The notes below the pieces were generated by a model. That model was not told the DNA's origin, did no database searches, and was given only the letters and a program-made list of their open reading frames with translations. Both the position numbers and the translations under genes were made by a program. A stretch of 64,000 bases of DNA, taken from the NCBI RefSeq assembly GCF_000016285.1, contig NC_011989.1, positions 1,367,001-1,431,000 on the forward strand. The letters are read 5' to 3'. Every line of letters begins with the position of its first letter. Position 1 is the first letter of the stretch. This document shows positions 1-9,695 of the stretch, piece by piece. This DNA comes from Allorhizobium ampelinum S4 (GTDB taxonomy: Bacteria > Pseudomonadota > Alphaproteobacteria > Rhizobiales > Rhizobiaceae).

Positions 1-2
1 AC

Positions 3-1118
3 GTGGTTTTCCCGGATCTGGGCCATCGAATCATGCTGGTCAATGTGCGTCGGGTTCAAAGCGCGCGTGATTCAGCGAGCCTTTTTTTGATGTCAATTGA
101 TGACGTCACCGAAGCGCGTCTTGCCAGCGCGGAGGCTGAGCGGAGCTGGATTCTTGCGCAGAATATTGTCGATACGGTCCGTGATCCACAGCTGGTGCTG
201 GAGCACGACATGAGCGTTGTGTTTGCCAGCCGTTCTTTCCTGAAACTTTTCGGCGTTCAATCCACGGAGGTTGTCGGCCAGCAGTTGAAAACGCTGGGGG
301 ACGGCCAGTGGAATGTGGCGGCGCTCAACGATCTTCTGGAACGCGTTCTGCCACGCGACGAGCATGTCGATGGCTTGCTGCTGGAGGACGACTTTCCCGG
401 TCTGGGCCGGCGTGTGTTCAAGATCAATGCCAGGAAAATATTTCGGCCCGGCAATCATGTCACTCGGATGCTCGTCGTGTTCGAGGACGCAACGGAGGCC
501 GTGCTGCTCGACAGGCACAGGGATATATTGGCAGCGGAACTGGCCCATCGTATCAAGAACAGCCTGCAAATCATCTCCTCTTTTGTGTCCCATGAGATTC
601 GCCGCGCCGCAGAGCCTTGTGCCGAAGGATATAAGGCGATGCAGGCGCGGATCAGGGCCGTCGCCGAACTGTATGACGTCATTGCTCAATCCAGCGCGTT
701 TGGTCCAGTCAATATGGAAACCTATCTGAGAGGCATCAACAACACGATCCGCAAGAGCCTTCTAAGCCCGAATTCAAACATCACGATCAGCACGAAGACC
801 GAGCCGTTAAGCATTCTCCCTGATCATGCCGTATCGATCGGCTTGATCGTCAATGAACTTGCCACCAATGCCGTAAAATATGCCTTTCCATCGGGGCAGG
901 GCGAGGTTGTTCTCGGCTTTCAGCGCCGGGAGGGTGAGGTTGCACTGACCGTCAGCGATAACGGGATCGGCCTCAGTGGCAAATCGGAGGGATCAGGACT
1001 TGGCACCCAGTTCGTCAAAGCTTTCGTCAAGCAACTCGGCGGTTCCCTGGCCAGCGCGACAAGCTCCAGTGGCACGACGTATACCGTCAGGCTTCCACCG
1101 TCGATCTTGGCGGAATGA
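3..1118 (+). CDS. PAS-domain sensor histidine kinase (HWE/HisKA_2 type), 5' end outside the window
   Basis: C-terminal 371 residues of a signal-transduction kinase; the reading frame is already open at the window edge, so the true start lies outside. The first ~45 residues look like the end of one PAS domain and residues ~55-165 form a second, with the GLGRRVFKINARKI type of strand also seen in CheB/CheR-PAS fusions. The phospho-accepting histidine is H182 in AHRIKNSLQ, typical of HisKA_2/HWE kinases. The ATPase domain follows, with an N box (VNELATNAVKYAF, ~285-297) and a DNGIGL G1 box. Such kinases autophosphorylate and pass phosphate to a separate response regulator, not seen here. It could be the tail of a CheB/CheR fusion. 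It lies just outside the tRNA-Pro island and is taken as chromosomal background. Confidence 0.85.
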   Translation: MVFPDLGHRIMLVNVRRVQSARDSASLFLMSIDDVTEARLASAEAERSWILAQNIVDTVRDPQLVLEHDMSVVFASRSFLKLFGVQSTEVVGQQLKTLGDGQWNVAALNDLLERVLPRDEHVDGLLLEDDFPGLGRRVFKINARKIFRPGNHVTRMLVVFEDATEAVLLDRHRDILAAELAHRIKNSLQIISSFVSHEIRRAAEPCAEGYKAMQARIRAVAELYDVIAQSSAFGPVNMETYLRGINNTIRKSLLSPNSNITISTKTEPLSILPDHAVSIGLIVNELATNAVKYAFPSGQGEVVLGFQRREGEVALTVSDNGIGLSGKSEGSGLGTQFVKAFVKQLGGSLASATSSSGTTYTVRLPPSILAE

Positions 1119-1204
1119 GCTTTGAGGTGTGTTTTGCCCGTTTTTGATCTGTTCGGGCAAAATTCCGCTTGCGCCCGAAAGAAAGTCAAAAACTCTAAGT
1201 GAAC

Positions 1205-1261
1205 CTTGCTCTTAGAGCGGGTCGGGGCGTAGCGCAGCCCGGTAGCGCCCTTGACTGGGGG
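1205..1261 (+). repeat. Left att-like half copy of tRNA-Pro(GGG) with its upstream flank
   Basis: Bases 1223-1261 match the first 39 nt of the tRNA-Pro gene at 17264 with one mismatch (1249 C versus 17290 A), and end inside the anticodon loop just after the run of five Gs. The flank from 1205 also matches 17245 onward, with a one-base indel. The copy cannot make a tRNA because the anticodon 3' stem, T arm and acceptor 3' strand are missing. With the integrase beginning 10 bp away, it is read as one attachment junction of the island. Confidence 0.85.
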
Positions 1262-1271
1262 AAATAGCGCC

Positions 1272-1937
1272 TCAGTCAATAATCTGCAAATTTTTCAGAT
1301 CGTTATCATCTGATGTGGCTGTCGCCTTGGGCTTTGCCGTCGCGGAATTGAGGGCGGCTCTGATGTCGTCGTCCATGGCGTGGGCGTACTTTGTGGTCGT
1401 CGCAATGTCCTGATGTCCAAGTAGCTTTTGGGCAACGCGGAGGTTTGACGCGCGCAGCACACGGGTCGCCGCTGTGTAGCGCGTGTCGTGGAAACGGAAG
1501 TTTTCCACGCCCGCATTTGGCACCGCCCGGCGCATGGCGGTTTTTAAACCGGCCTCGGTCATCGGGTATCGTTTGCCGCGCTCCAGGCACAGATCCTTGC
1601 GGGCTTTGAGGGCCTGATAGGTGAACACCTTTGTAGGGTGGTGGTCTTTGAGCGACCACAGCAAATCATAGATCGCGTCGGACATTGGGATGGTGCGGGA
1701 TTTGTCGCCCTTGCCGGTCACGACAAAGCGGCGGGAAAAGAAATCGACATGCGGCCACTCCAGCCCCAAGATCTCCATGCGGCGGCATCCTGTCATGAAC
1801 GCAAATTTTACAGCAGCGTCATAGCCGCGTTGCAGCTCCGATAGTATGGCCGATTCTTCTGCTGCCGATGCCTCGCACACGCGCTCTTGCGGTTCCTTCA
1901 GCATGTGTTTGCCAAAGTCGATCTCGCCAACGGCCAC
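1272..1937 (-). pseudogene. Tyrosine site-specific integrase, N-terminus removed by an IS21-family element
   Basis: C-terminal catalytic half of a phage/island integrase, about 221 residues. The tyrosine recombinase residues are visible in order: Arg in TGCRRMEILGL, Lys in GKGDKSR, H-x-x-R in FHDTRYTAATR, His in LLGHQD and the Tyr nucleophile in TTKYAH. The family normally adds an N-terminal SAM-like DNA-binding domain of 100-200 residues. That part is absent: the frame abuts the IS terminus at 1938, and nothing resembling the missing part lies beyond the IS at 4424. The GTG at 1937 has no ribosome-binding site and is an accident of the junction. The 3' end lies 10 bp from the tRNA-Pro fragment, as expected for the integrase of this island. 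The island is probably no longer self-mobile. Confidence 0.9.
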
Positions 1938-1967
1938 TGTTGGTTTCCACGCGGAACTGAGCCGGTT
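1938..1967 (+). repeat. Left terminal inverted repeat of the IS21 element
   Basis: Begins TGTTGGTTTCCACGCGGAAC and matches the complement of 4394-4423 with one difference (G/A at the sixteenth base). Confidence 0.9.
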
Positions 1968-2009
1968 TTTCCACCGAGAAGTGAGCCACCTCTGAGTATG
2001 GTTTTCTGC

Positions 2010-2804
2010 TCAGGCTTTAGTCAAGGTGCTGGTCTTTTCTCCTCTCTTCTGTGCTGCTGCGGCCGAACTGGCCTTGAAGCGGAAGCTGTCGTTTCCTGTT
2101 TCCAGGATATGGCAACGGTGGGTCAGGCGGTCGAGCAACGCGGTCGTCATTTTGGCGTCGCCGAAGACGGTCGCCCATTCGCTGAAGCTGAGGTTGGTGG
2201 TGATGATGACGCTGGTGCGCTCATAAAGCTTGCTCAACAGGTGGAACAGCAGCGCTCCACCTGAGGCGCTGAACGGAAGGTATCCGAGTTCATCGAGGAT
2301 CAGCAGATCGAGGCGAACCAAGGTCTCGGCGATCTGACCTGCCTTGCCCTTTGCTTTCTCCTGCTCAAGCGCATTGACCAGTTCGATGGTCGAGAAGAAG
2401 CGGACCTTTCGGCGGTGATGTTCGATGGCCTGGACACCAAGCGCGGTCGCGACGTGTGTTTTGCCTGTGCCCGGCCCGCCAACGAGGACAATGTTCTGTG
2501 CTCCGTCCATGAAGTCGCATCGGTGCAGTTGGCGCACCGTCGCCTCAACGATTTCGCTGGTGGCGAAGTCGAAGCCGGAGAGGTCCTTGTAGGCAGGAAA
2601 GCGGGCGACCTTCATATGATAGGCGATGGAGCGGATCTCACGCTCGGCCACCTCGGCTTTCAGTAACTGGGACAGGATCGGCACGGCAGCGTCGAAAGCC
2701 GGAGCACCTTGCTCGATCAGGTCCGTGACGGCCTGGGCCATGCCATACATCTTCAGACTACGCAGCATGATGACGACGGCAGCACTGGCAGGATCATGAC
2801 GCAT
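2010..2804 (-). CDS. istB: IS21 helper ATPase IstB
   Basis: AAA+ ATPase that assists the IstA transposase in target capture, like DnaC and MuB. Walker A is GGPGTGKTH, Walker B is [12 protein letters not shown], and the IstB-typical TTNLSFSEW segment follows. The chosen ATG at 2804 has a GGGAGGT ribosome-binding site 5 nt upstream and overlaps the end of istA by 11 bp, the translational coupling usual in IS21. This gives 264 residues, slightly longer than many IstB proteins because of an Ala/Lys-rich tail. No disruption is visible. Confidence 0.93.
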   Translation of the reverse strand: MRHDPASAAVVIMLRSLKMYGMAQAVTDLIEQGAPAFDAAVPILSQLLKAEVAEREIRSIAYHMKVARFPAYKDLSGFDFATSEIVEATVRQLHRCDFMDGAQNIVLVGGPGTGKTHVATALGVQAIEHHRRKVRFFSTIELVNALEQEKAKGKAGQIAETLVRLDLLILDELGYLPFSASGGALLFHLLSKLYERTSVIITTNLSFSEWATVFGDAKMTTALLDRLTHRCHILETGNDSFRFKASSAAAAQKRGEKTSTLTKA

Positions 2805-4311
2805 GGCGACCTCCCACGATGCGGACACGTAAACCGTCATAGCGTTCGACATTGGCCTTGGGTTCACGCAACAAGGTTAGCGCCTGTGGCGTGTCGATAT
2901 CGGGACCATCGGTGGTCTTGCCGTCAATCAACCGATGCAGCAGGTTCATTACATGCGTCTTGGTCGCCACGCCCGCATCCAGAGCCAACTCCACAGCACG
3001 GAGTACGGCCTGTTCGTCGTGATGAAGGACAAGGGCAAGGATATCGGCCATCTCACGATCACCGCCAGGACGACGAAGCATCTGCTCCTGTAGTTGTCGA
3101 AAGGCAGACGGTAATTCTAAAAACGGTGCGCCATTGCGTAGGGCTCCGGGCTTGCGTTGGATGACGGCAAGGTAATGCCGCCAGTCGTAGATCGTTCGCG
3201 GTAGCTTGTGGCTGCGCTCAATAATCCGCGCGTGTTCACACAGAATGTTTCCCTCGGCCGCAACAACCAGTCGGTCTGGGTATATCCGCAGGCTGACGGG
3301 CCGGTTCGCAAATGATGCTGGCACGCTGTAACGATTACGCTCGAAGGTGATCAGGCATGTTGGTGAGACGCGCTTGCTCTGCTCGACGAAGCCGTCAAAC
3401 ATGGCAGGGAGCGCCATCAATGCTGCCCGCTCATCGGCCCAAACATCCGCGATCGTGCCTGACAAGGTGCCATGCAGCGTCTCCCGCCACAGCTCCTGGC
3501 AATGTTGCTCCAGCCAGTCATTCAACGCCATCAGATTTGGAAAGTCTGGCATCTGTTGCCACAAGCGTGGTCGGGCATCCTGGACGTTCTTCTCGACCTG
3601 ACCCTTTTCCCAACCGGCCGCTGGATTGCAGAATTCGGGCGCAAAGACGTAGTGGTTCGTCATCGCCAGGAAACGGATATTGACCTGCCGCTCCTTGCCA
3701 CGGCCGACCCGATCAACGGCTGTGCGCATATTGTCATAAATCCCTCGCGCAGGCACACCGCCGAAGACCCGGAAGCCGTGCCAGTGAGCATCGAAGAGCA
3801 TCTCGTGCGTTTGCAGCAGGTAAGCCCTGACCAGAAAGGCCCGACTGTGCGATAGCTTGATATGTGCGACCTGAAGCTTCACACGCTCGCCAGCGATCAC
3901 GGCATAATCTTCACTCCAATCGAATTGGAATGCTTCACCTGGGCGGAATGATAACGGTACGAATATGCCGCGGCCCGCCGTCTGCTGCTCAGCCTGCCAC
4001 TCACGGGCGAACGCGGCGACCCGGCCATAAGAGCCGGTAAAGCCGAGAGCCACAAGATCGGCATGAAGCTGCTTCAGCGTTCGGCGCTGCTTGCGCGACC
4101 GCCCTGCCTCGGTCTTCAGCCAGCCAGAAAGTTTGTCGGCGAAAGGATCAAGCTTGCTCGGTCGCTCCGGTACCGTAAACGTCGGCTCGATCGTGCCAGC
4201 GTTCAAATACTTTGCGATCGTGTTACGTGACAGCCCAGTACGCCGGCTGATCTCGCGGATCGACTGCTTCTCACGCAGCGCCATCCGACGGATGATGTTT
4301 AAAAGTCCCAT
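2794..4311 (-). CDS. istA: IS21 family transposase IstA
   Basis: DDE transposase of about 505 residues, full length for IS21. An N-terminal helix-turn-helix ([18 protein letters not shown], ~19-36) binds the ends. The catalytic core shows D131 in FQFDWSE, D193 in IYDNMRTAV and E240 in WEKGQVE. The ATG at 4311 is preferred over the upstream ATG at 4377 because GGAG lies 8 nt before it and the protein then begins [10 protein letters not shown], as in homologues. The upstream ATG would start inside the terminal repeat region. It is followed by the overlapping istB. Confidence 0.93.
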   Translation of the reverse strand: MGLLNIIRRMALREKQSIREISRRTGLSRNTIAKYLNAGTIEPTFTVPERPSKLDPFADKLSGWLKTEAGRSRKQRRTLKQLHADLVALGFTGSYGRVAAFAREWQAEQQTAGRGIFVPLSFRPGEAFQFDWSEDYAVIAGERVKLQVAHIKLSHSRAFLVRAYLLQTHEMLFDAHWHGFRVFGGVPARGIYDNMRTAVDRVGRGKERQVNIRFLAMTNHYVFAPEFCNPAAGWEKGQVEKNVQDARPRLWQQMPDFPNLMALNDWLEQHCQELWRETLHGTLSGTIADVWADERAALMALPAMFDGFVEQSKRVSPTCLITFERNRYSVPASFANRPVSLRIYPDRLVVAAEGNILCEHARIIERSHKLPRTIYDWRHYLAVIQRKPGALRNGAPFLELPSAFRQLQEQMLRRPGGDREMADILALVLHHDEQAVLRAVELALDAGVATKTHVMNLLHRLIDGKTTDGPDIDTPQALTLLREPKANVERYDGLRVRIVGGRHAS

Positions 4312-4366
4312 GTGGATCACTCCGTTGCCCCCGTCGCTCACCGCGTTGGGGGAAGGTTCACATGGC

Positions 4367-6079
4367 TCAATTCTCAATGGAAATTATCCGCCTAACCGGC
4401 TCAGTTCTGCGTGGAAACCAACACGCAGCCGCTTTATAGGCTGCAATGGGAGCAGCAAAGGAAGTTCCGTGACGATAAACCATCAGGCTTTGTAAATAAT
4501 TCGGGTTGAGCGTGAGAATGCCACAGCTGTCGCGATCAGCCGACAAGGTGGATGAAAATCCCTGCCATACGGCAGTGCCACCATATTCGACCAAATCTGG
4601 CTTGATGCTCTTGGCAAAGCCGGGACCGCCTCGGCTGAAGGGTGATGGATGATGTGTGGCGGTCAAAGCCACAATGTCTGCATCAAACTCTTCTCCCGGC
4701 ATGAGGCCATTGGAGTGAGCTAAGGATCCAATGACAAGCGAGTTCATTGAGCTGGCCGGCTCATAGAGTCTGTGCTCTTCTTCAAGCAAATACTCAGGAT
4801 AAATGCCAACACCTTCCTCCGCGATGCGATGGCTTATGCTCAGGATATTGCCTGCTGAAACGGTAATGACGATGCCAAGCTCGCGTACCAGATTATCGAG
4901 TGTCATCGCCCAGTTCGATGGGCGGCTTCCAACGATGTGTTCGATATCGGCGAGTGATATGTTGATCACCCGGCAACTATATTCTGCATTAAGCCGCCGG
5001 ATTGCTTCCTCAACAAGATCGGCGACTGTGCGTTCTTCGTCAAAACGGCCATTCGCATTGACAACCTTGGCGCTGGCAATACGGAATCGAGGTGCCAAAA
5101 TGTTCTGGGAAATCTGTCCGGCAATTGATCCGTAGCTCGCAAGAGCTGCTACAGATGTGCCATGGCGTATTTCGTCATCACTCCCGAGCCGATTAGGTAC
5201 ACCGAATGCGCCAGCGATGACGCCGTCGAGCATTGGATGAGCCGCTGTAATTCCGGAATCGATAATCCCAATACAAACAGCATTCGGTGATGGCGGGCTT
5301 ATTGGTGGAAGTTCGGTCGTCGTCAGATTCGCTCCCGGGTCGGGGGCAAAGTCAGGCACTGGAGGCAGGTCGATCCAGGCAACTTCAGTCATTGCCAGCA
5401 GTTCTTTCAACCCGGCTCCCGGAACTCGCACCCGCGCGATAAAGAGCCCTGCACCGCGATAACGGCTGAGGAGCTCGCCGCCGAACTCATCGGCCTTTCG
5501 GGCGACACGATCAACATAAAGGTCACGTAGCAAATCTTCGTTGACGTCCCAGAGCTCGACATCGATCAGAAAGACATCGCCTTCCGGAATCATCTCTACC
5601 GTTGCAAAACCATGCCTAGCCAAGGCACTGCCAATTTTGTCGTTAGCAGACAGCTCGGCAAAGCTGTCTATGGCTCCGAAGAGGCCAGCATGTCTAGCTC
5701 CGACCTGGGTTACGGGAATGGGCCCTGCATATTGCTGTGATCTTTCCCGCAGAACAGTTAGGTTTGGATCTTTTGATAGGGCCACGGTAACGTCATCCGA
5801 GCGCTGTTCGAGGATTTGCAGCCCGACACCGGTCAGGGCATCTTCGCTGATATATCCATCCGTATTGATTTTCAGAATGACCGTGGGATCGGCAACATGT
5901 TCATCGACGCGTTGAGCATCGCGCTCTGCGTTCCGCTCAACGATCCGTGCGAGCTGAAGACGCAGTTCGCCACCATGCAAGACATGATTTCTTGGTGGCG
6001 CGTTACCGAAGCCAGGTTTCTTGCGTCGTTCGAGTTGGCCTTCAAGGCGGCGAAGTGTCAGGTGAGGTCGGCGTGCCAC
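4367..6079 (-). pseudogene. ietS: Subtilisin-like serine protease of an IetAS pair, C-terminus cut by IS21
   Basis: S8-family protease whose triad is all present: D274 in GIIDSG, H306 in RHGTSVA and S540 in HGTSFAAP. The first 552 residues are native. The last 18 (from CWFPRRTEP) are read from the IS21 terminal repeat before a stop, so any domain beyond the Ser motif is lost. It starts 12 bp after the AAA ATPase gene. The pair AAA ATPase plus subtilase matches IetA/IetS, first described on plasmid pTiC58 as a toxin-antitoxin stability system and later reported to protect against phage; IetS is the toxic partner. Subtilases need helices after the catalytic Ser for folding, so loss of activity is likely but not certain. 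Confidence 0.8.
4394..4423 (-). repeat. Right terminal inverted repeat of the IS21 element
   Basis: Complement of the left end. It is read through by the truncated protease gene, giving its foreign 18-residue tail. Confidence 0.9.
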
Positions 6080-6091
6080 GAAAATCCCCTG

Positions 6092-7018
6092 TCAAATAGA
6101 GGAGCTCACCTTACTCTGAATATCTTTGCGACGTCGATCTGAATTTATCGCGTAATCGAAGTCTAGTCGAGATATCTTCTTGCGACTCTGCATGATGGCG
6201 TGTCGCATTGCGGTATAACAGATGCGTTCAACGTCAGCGTGACTTCTTCCGACAAATTGCTTTGCATCGACAGCAATATCGAATTCAAGGCCAAAATTTC
6301 GTGTCTTGAACTTGATCAGCCGACGGATGTCTGACGCGTTCGGACGCCCGAATAGAACGACTTCATCAAATCGTCGTATAATCGCAGGGTCAACCGTAGA
6401 CTCAAGGTTGGTTGCCGCAACGATAAAACCACGACCTTTAAATCGTTCTATCATCAGCAAGAGATTATTCACGACCCTGCGCATTTCATTATGCTCGGTT
6501 GGATCGGATCTGGTCCTGGCCAAGGCGTCAAATTCGTCGATGAACAGAATGGAAGTCTGACGTTCAGCGGCATCAAACAGGCGGCGTAGATTCGATGCTG
6601 TCTCCCCAAGCATGGAGCCAATCAATGCATCGAGCTTGGCTACCATGAATGGGAGCCCGAGCTCCTTGGCGAGCACCTCGGCGGTGAGCGATTTACCGCA
6701 GCCGGGCGGGCCGCAAAACAGTAGCCGCGACCGCAGCGGCAGGCCATGGCTTCGAATGGCCTCGCTGTGACGATATTCATCTGCAATATCGTACAGCGTC
6801 CGCGAAACCTCGGTCGAGAGCACCAGTTCCCTAACGTCGCGTTGCGGCTCAACGAATTCCATGAACTCAGCGGCACGTCCAGAAAGATTTCCTGTCGGAG
6901 AAAACGCCTGTCTAGGGAGAGTATCGCCGCCGGCGATACGAGATTTGGAGCCCAAAAGCGGCTTTAAGGTAGAAGCCTTTTCCGACCCCGCAGATGGTTT
7001 TGATCCTGATCGCGACAT
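6092..7018 (-). CDS. ietA: AAA-family ATPase, IetA-like partner of the subtilase
   Basis: 308-residue AAA ATPase with Walker A at 103-110 (GPPGCGKS), Walker B ending D161-E162 (ILFIDEFDAL), sensor-1 N204 in AATNLE, and RRFD at ~215-218 as the arginine finger. The first ~50 residues are Ser/Gly/Lys-rich and probably disordered. The start at 7018 has AAGGGG a few bases upstream. In IetAS the ATPase is the antidote or controller of the protease, and this one looks intact although its partner is broken. The genes are adjacent (12 bp) and surely co-transcribed. The alternative is a generic FtsH/Bcs1-like ATPase, but the neighbour makes IetA the better call. Confidence 0.82.
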   Translation of the reverse strand: MSRSGSKPSAGSEKASTLKPLLGSKSRIAGGDTLPRQAFSPTGNLSGRAAEFMEFVEPQRDVRELVLSTEVSRTLYDIADEYRHSEAIRSHGLPLRSRLLFCGPPGCGKSLTAEVLAKELGLPFMVAKLDALIGSMLGETASNLRRLFDAAERQTSILFIDEFDALARTRSDPTEHNEMRRVVNNLLLMIERFKGRGFIVAATNLESTVDPAIIRRFDEVVLFGRPNASDIRRLIKFKTRNFGLEFDIAVDAKQFVGRSHADVERICYTAMRHAIMQSRKKISRLDFDYAINSDRRRKDIQSKVSSSI

Positions 7019-7592
7019 GATTGCCCCTTATGCCAATATCCTACAATGGGCAAGTCGGTTTCTCAACTCCCTTAACCACATCGGCTTTACAATCATCCCA
7101 TCATAACGGGAAATAATGGCATTCGTGGACATTTCGTGTGAATAAGCCAATGTTAATACCACTGCCACGCTGGGCCATGTTGTCGTCCGACAGTCCCGCT
7201 CGACAACTAGGTGCTAAGCCCCGGCAATGATGGTAGCCTTACCTTCGCCGCGCTCTTGCCTAGATGCCGTCACAGCGGCCCCGCTTTACGACCGGTATGC
7301 GACCGCTATGCCGCCGATGACTCCTAGAACCTGCCATTCCGCTTCCGGCCCCATAACAGCCGGAGGGTAACGCGCCTTCCAGTCACTCATGCGCGTTGCG
7401 TTAAGCGTTTCACACTAACGGATATCTCAAGCGGGTATCCAAGCGCCAAACGACAACTCCAATCTAGGCGCTCGAATCGTTCGCTCTGCGGCGTCTTATT
7501 CGGGGAGGGGCCAAAGAAATTCCGATGCGTGTTTGTCTCGGGCGCCATGGCGAAGGAAAAGTTTGTCCTAGCTACTTTTAGTTTGCCTTGGA
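7019..7592. other. Intergenic region, no gene seen
   Basis: About 570 bp upstream of ietA (divergent side) and downstream of the DJ-1/PfpI gene. No coding frame here has a ribosome-binding site or recognisable product. It should hold the ietA promoter. Confidence 0.5.
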
Positions 7593-8255
7593 TCAAGGCG
7601 AAATCAGCGCCTCTCGCTCTTGCCTGGACCGAACCATGCGTTGGCGGGCCGCCGCAAGAATTTCCGGGCGCGCCCGCGCCGGCAATCCGGCATCAAAGGG
7701 CGGAGCAGGGGCGTATTCCAGCGAGAGCTGGATCGTCTCCGCCTCGTCCTGTCCCATTAACTCCGCGATGACCGACAGGCCGAAATCGATCCCGGATGTG
7801 ACGCCACCGGCGGTGATCAGATTGCCGTCGCGAACCACGCGCGCCTCGACTGCGGTCGCCCCGAACCGTGGGAGAAAATCCATTGCGTTCCAATGCGTCG
7901 CCGCGCGCTTTCCAGCGAGCAAGCCGGCTTGGCCCAGGACCAACGCTCCGGTGCAGACAGAGGTGACGAAGCGCGCCGTCTTCGCTTGCGCCCGCACGAA
8001 GTCGAGCGTTTCTTCGTCTGTCAGAAGCGCGTTCACGCCGCCGCCGCCCGGCACGCAGATGACATCGAACGCAGGCGCCTCTTCAAAGGCCAGGTCGGGC
8101 CTGAGCCACAAGCCCGTCGAAGCCCGAACAGGCGCCGTGTTTTTCCAGACCAGATCGACCCGCGCATCGCGTGCAGAGCCGAAAACCTCGTAGGGGCCAG
8201 TCAGATCGAGTTGCTGAACATTGGGAAAGCAAAGAATACCGAAGCGGATGGACAC
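7593..8255 (-). CDS. DJ-1/PfpI family protein, isonitrile-hydratase-like
   Basis: Class-I glutamine amidotransferase-like fold with the nucleophile-elbow cysteine C101 in TSVCTGALVLGQAGLL and the following THW typical of the isonitrile hydratase/InhA branch. That branch hydrates isonitriles to N-substituted formamides; the substrate here is unproven. The GTG at 8255 is chosen because AGGAGA lies about 8 nt upstream and the protein then begins VSIRFGILCFP at the first beta strand, giving 220 residues, normal for the family. The frame stays open another 140 codons upstream, but that stretch lies over the divergent regulator gene and has no family similarity. It shares a short promoter region with the divergent GlxA-type regulator. 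Confidence 0.85.
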   Translation of the reverse strand: MSIRFGILCFPNVQQLDLTGPYEVFGSARDARVDLVWKNTAPVRASTGLWLRPDLAFEEAPAFDVICVPGGGGVNALLTDEETLDFVRAQAKTARFVTSVCTGALVLGQAGLLAGKRAATHWNAMDFLPRFGATAVEARVVRDGNLITAGGVTSGIDFGLSVIAELMGQDEAETIQLSLEYAPAPPFDAGLPARARPEILAAARQRMVRSRQEREALISP

Positions 8256-8330
8256 TATTTTTTCTCCTGTCTTGACCCCGGGACTATGACAGGAAATGAT
8301 TTGGCGTGATTGCCAATTACCCCTCGTTTC

Positions 8331-9326
8331 ATGCCAAACGCCATGCTGATGCCAACCACTATTTTGCGTCGGATTGAAATCCTTGTCTTTCCGGATGCCC
8401 AGGTGCTCGACGTGACAGGTCCCGCACAGGTCTTCGCGTCGGCCAATGAGATGGCGCGCAGAAGCGCCCACTCCGAAAAGGGACCCCTCTACGATATCGC
8501 CTTGGTCGCGGAAATGGCGGAGGTGACCTGCAATTCCGGGATTGCGCTGCGGTGTGCTCTCCTTTCGGAAGACCGACCGGCACCTGATACCGCCATCGCT
8601 GTCGGCGGCAGCGGGGTTAATGTCGCATGCAGCCGTCCGGTCTTGATCGACTGGGTTCGTGACCGCGCGATCCATGCCCGGCGTATGGCGTCGGTTTGCA
8701 GCGGTGCGTTTCTACTGGCGGAGGCCGGCTTGCTGGATGGTCGCCGCGCCGTAACACATTGGCATCGCTATGACGAATTCGCTGGGCGGTTTCCGCAGGT
8801 TCGCCTCGAACGCGACCCGATCTTTTTGCGAGATGGTAAGATCTGGACCTCGGCGGGCGTGACGGCCGGGATAGACCTCGCTTTGGCGATGGTTGAAGAG
8901 GATCACGGCCGCGCACTTGCGCTCGCCGTCGCCCGCGAATTGGTGGTTTTTCTCAAGCGGCCTGGTGGCCAGTCGCAATTCAGCGCGCCGCTGAGACTCC
9001 AGACCTCGGACGACAGGTTCGCCGATCTTCACGCTTGGATCTCGGCCAATCTGACCCATTCGCTGACGCTACATACGCTGGCGGATCGGGCGGGAATGAG
9101 CCTTCGATCTTTCGCCCGCCATTACCGGCAACGGACGGGCCGTACACCCGCCGACGCGGTTGAGATCATCCGGCTGGAACGGGCGCAAGGGCTACTGGAG
9201 ACCGGATTTTCCGTTGAAGCCGCCGCTCGCAAATGCGGTTTCGGCTCCCCGGAGACCATGCGGCGGGTGTTTCTGCGCAGGTTAGGCGTCGGGCCCAAGG
9301 ACTGGCAGGAGCGGTTTCAAGAGTGA
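8331..9326 (+). CDS. GlxA-family transcriptional regulator (DJ-1 domain plus AraC HTH)
   Basis: About 331 residues. The N-terminal DJ-1/PfpI-like sensor domain runs to ~residue 190 and includes SVCSGAFLLAEAGLL. It is followed by two AraC-type helix-turn-helix motifs (LADRAGMSLRSFARHYRQ and AARKCGFGSPETMRRVF). This is the FtrA/GlxA class of activators. It is divergent from the DJ-1/PfpI enzyme gene, with about 75 bp between starts, so it probably controls it. The start is uncertain: the frame opens at a TTG at 8310, with ATGs at 8331, 8343 and 8349, none with a strong ribosome-binding site. Confidence 0.82.
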   Translation: MPNAMLMPTTILRRIEILVFPDAQVLDVTGPAQVFASANEMARRSAHSEKGPLYDIALVAEMAEVTCNSGIALRCALLSEDRPAPDTAIAVGGSGVNVACSRPVLIDWVRDRAIHARRMASVCSGAFLLAEAGLLDGRRAVTHWHRYDEFAGRFPQVRLERDPIFLRDGKIWTSAGVTAGIDLALAMVEEDHGRALALAVARELVVFLKRPGGQSQFSAPLRLQTSDDRFADLHAWISANLTHSLTLHTLADRAGMSLRSFARHYRQRTGRTPADAVEIIRLERAQGLLETGFSVEAAARKCGFGSPETMRRVFLRRLGVGPKDWQERFQE

Positions 9327-9695
9327 TAATACCCACGGCGATATCGCTGCATCTGTCACTCACTTCCGCGCCCTCGGGTTCCTGCCGTTCCACGTCGTGT
9401 CTCCTCTTGAATGTCGGCTTCAAACACGTTGTGCGCAAAACTTGACCGTCAGCTCTCGGCCTCAAAACAGCCTGACGGCGACGCCGTCGATTCGGTCGCG
9501 CGGCCTATGTGCGTTAGCGGTGCAAACGCATCATTTCTAACGCCTCTGGCGCGCCGGTCTTCGAAAACACAACCACTACCTTGACCTTTTGGAATACCCG
9601 TCTAATTTCGTCATTGCGATGGCGTGATTGAGACAGGCTTAATTCGCCCTCGAATTGTTTTGTTGATTTTCGATGACGCGATGTGGGGGCAATCC
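9327..9695. other. Intergenic region before vgrG
   Basis: About 370 bp with no convincing gene. It is presumably the promoter region of the vgrG operon. A GGGGGC ribosome-binding site precedes the ATG at 9696. Confidence 0.45.

Larger units (their letters stand above)
1938..4423 (-). mobile_element. IS21-family insertion sequence (istA/istB)
   Basis: A 2,486-bp element bounded by 30-bp imperfect terminal inverted repeats starting TGTTGGTTTCCACGC (1938-1967 and the complement of 4394-4423, one mismatch). Inside each end the motif GAAnTGAGCC recurs, as expected for multiple transposase-binding sites in IS21 elements. It carries the overlapping istA and istB genes on the minus strand. The flanks (GGCCAC before 1938, CGCAGC after 4423) show no target-site duplication. 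Both flanking genes are truncated at the boundaries by different amounts and belong to different families, suggesting an adjacent deletion or recombination after insertion. Both transposition genes look intact. Confidence 0.92.

Noticed and set aside
93-689. 198-codon minus-strand frame inside the histidine kinase
   Set aside because: It is antisense to a clear kinase, has no motif or ribosome-binding site, and follows from the high G/C codon bias.
1932-4429. Target-site duplication of the IS21 element
   Set aside because: Flanks GGCCAC and CGCAGC do not match in any 4-8 bp register, so none is claimed.
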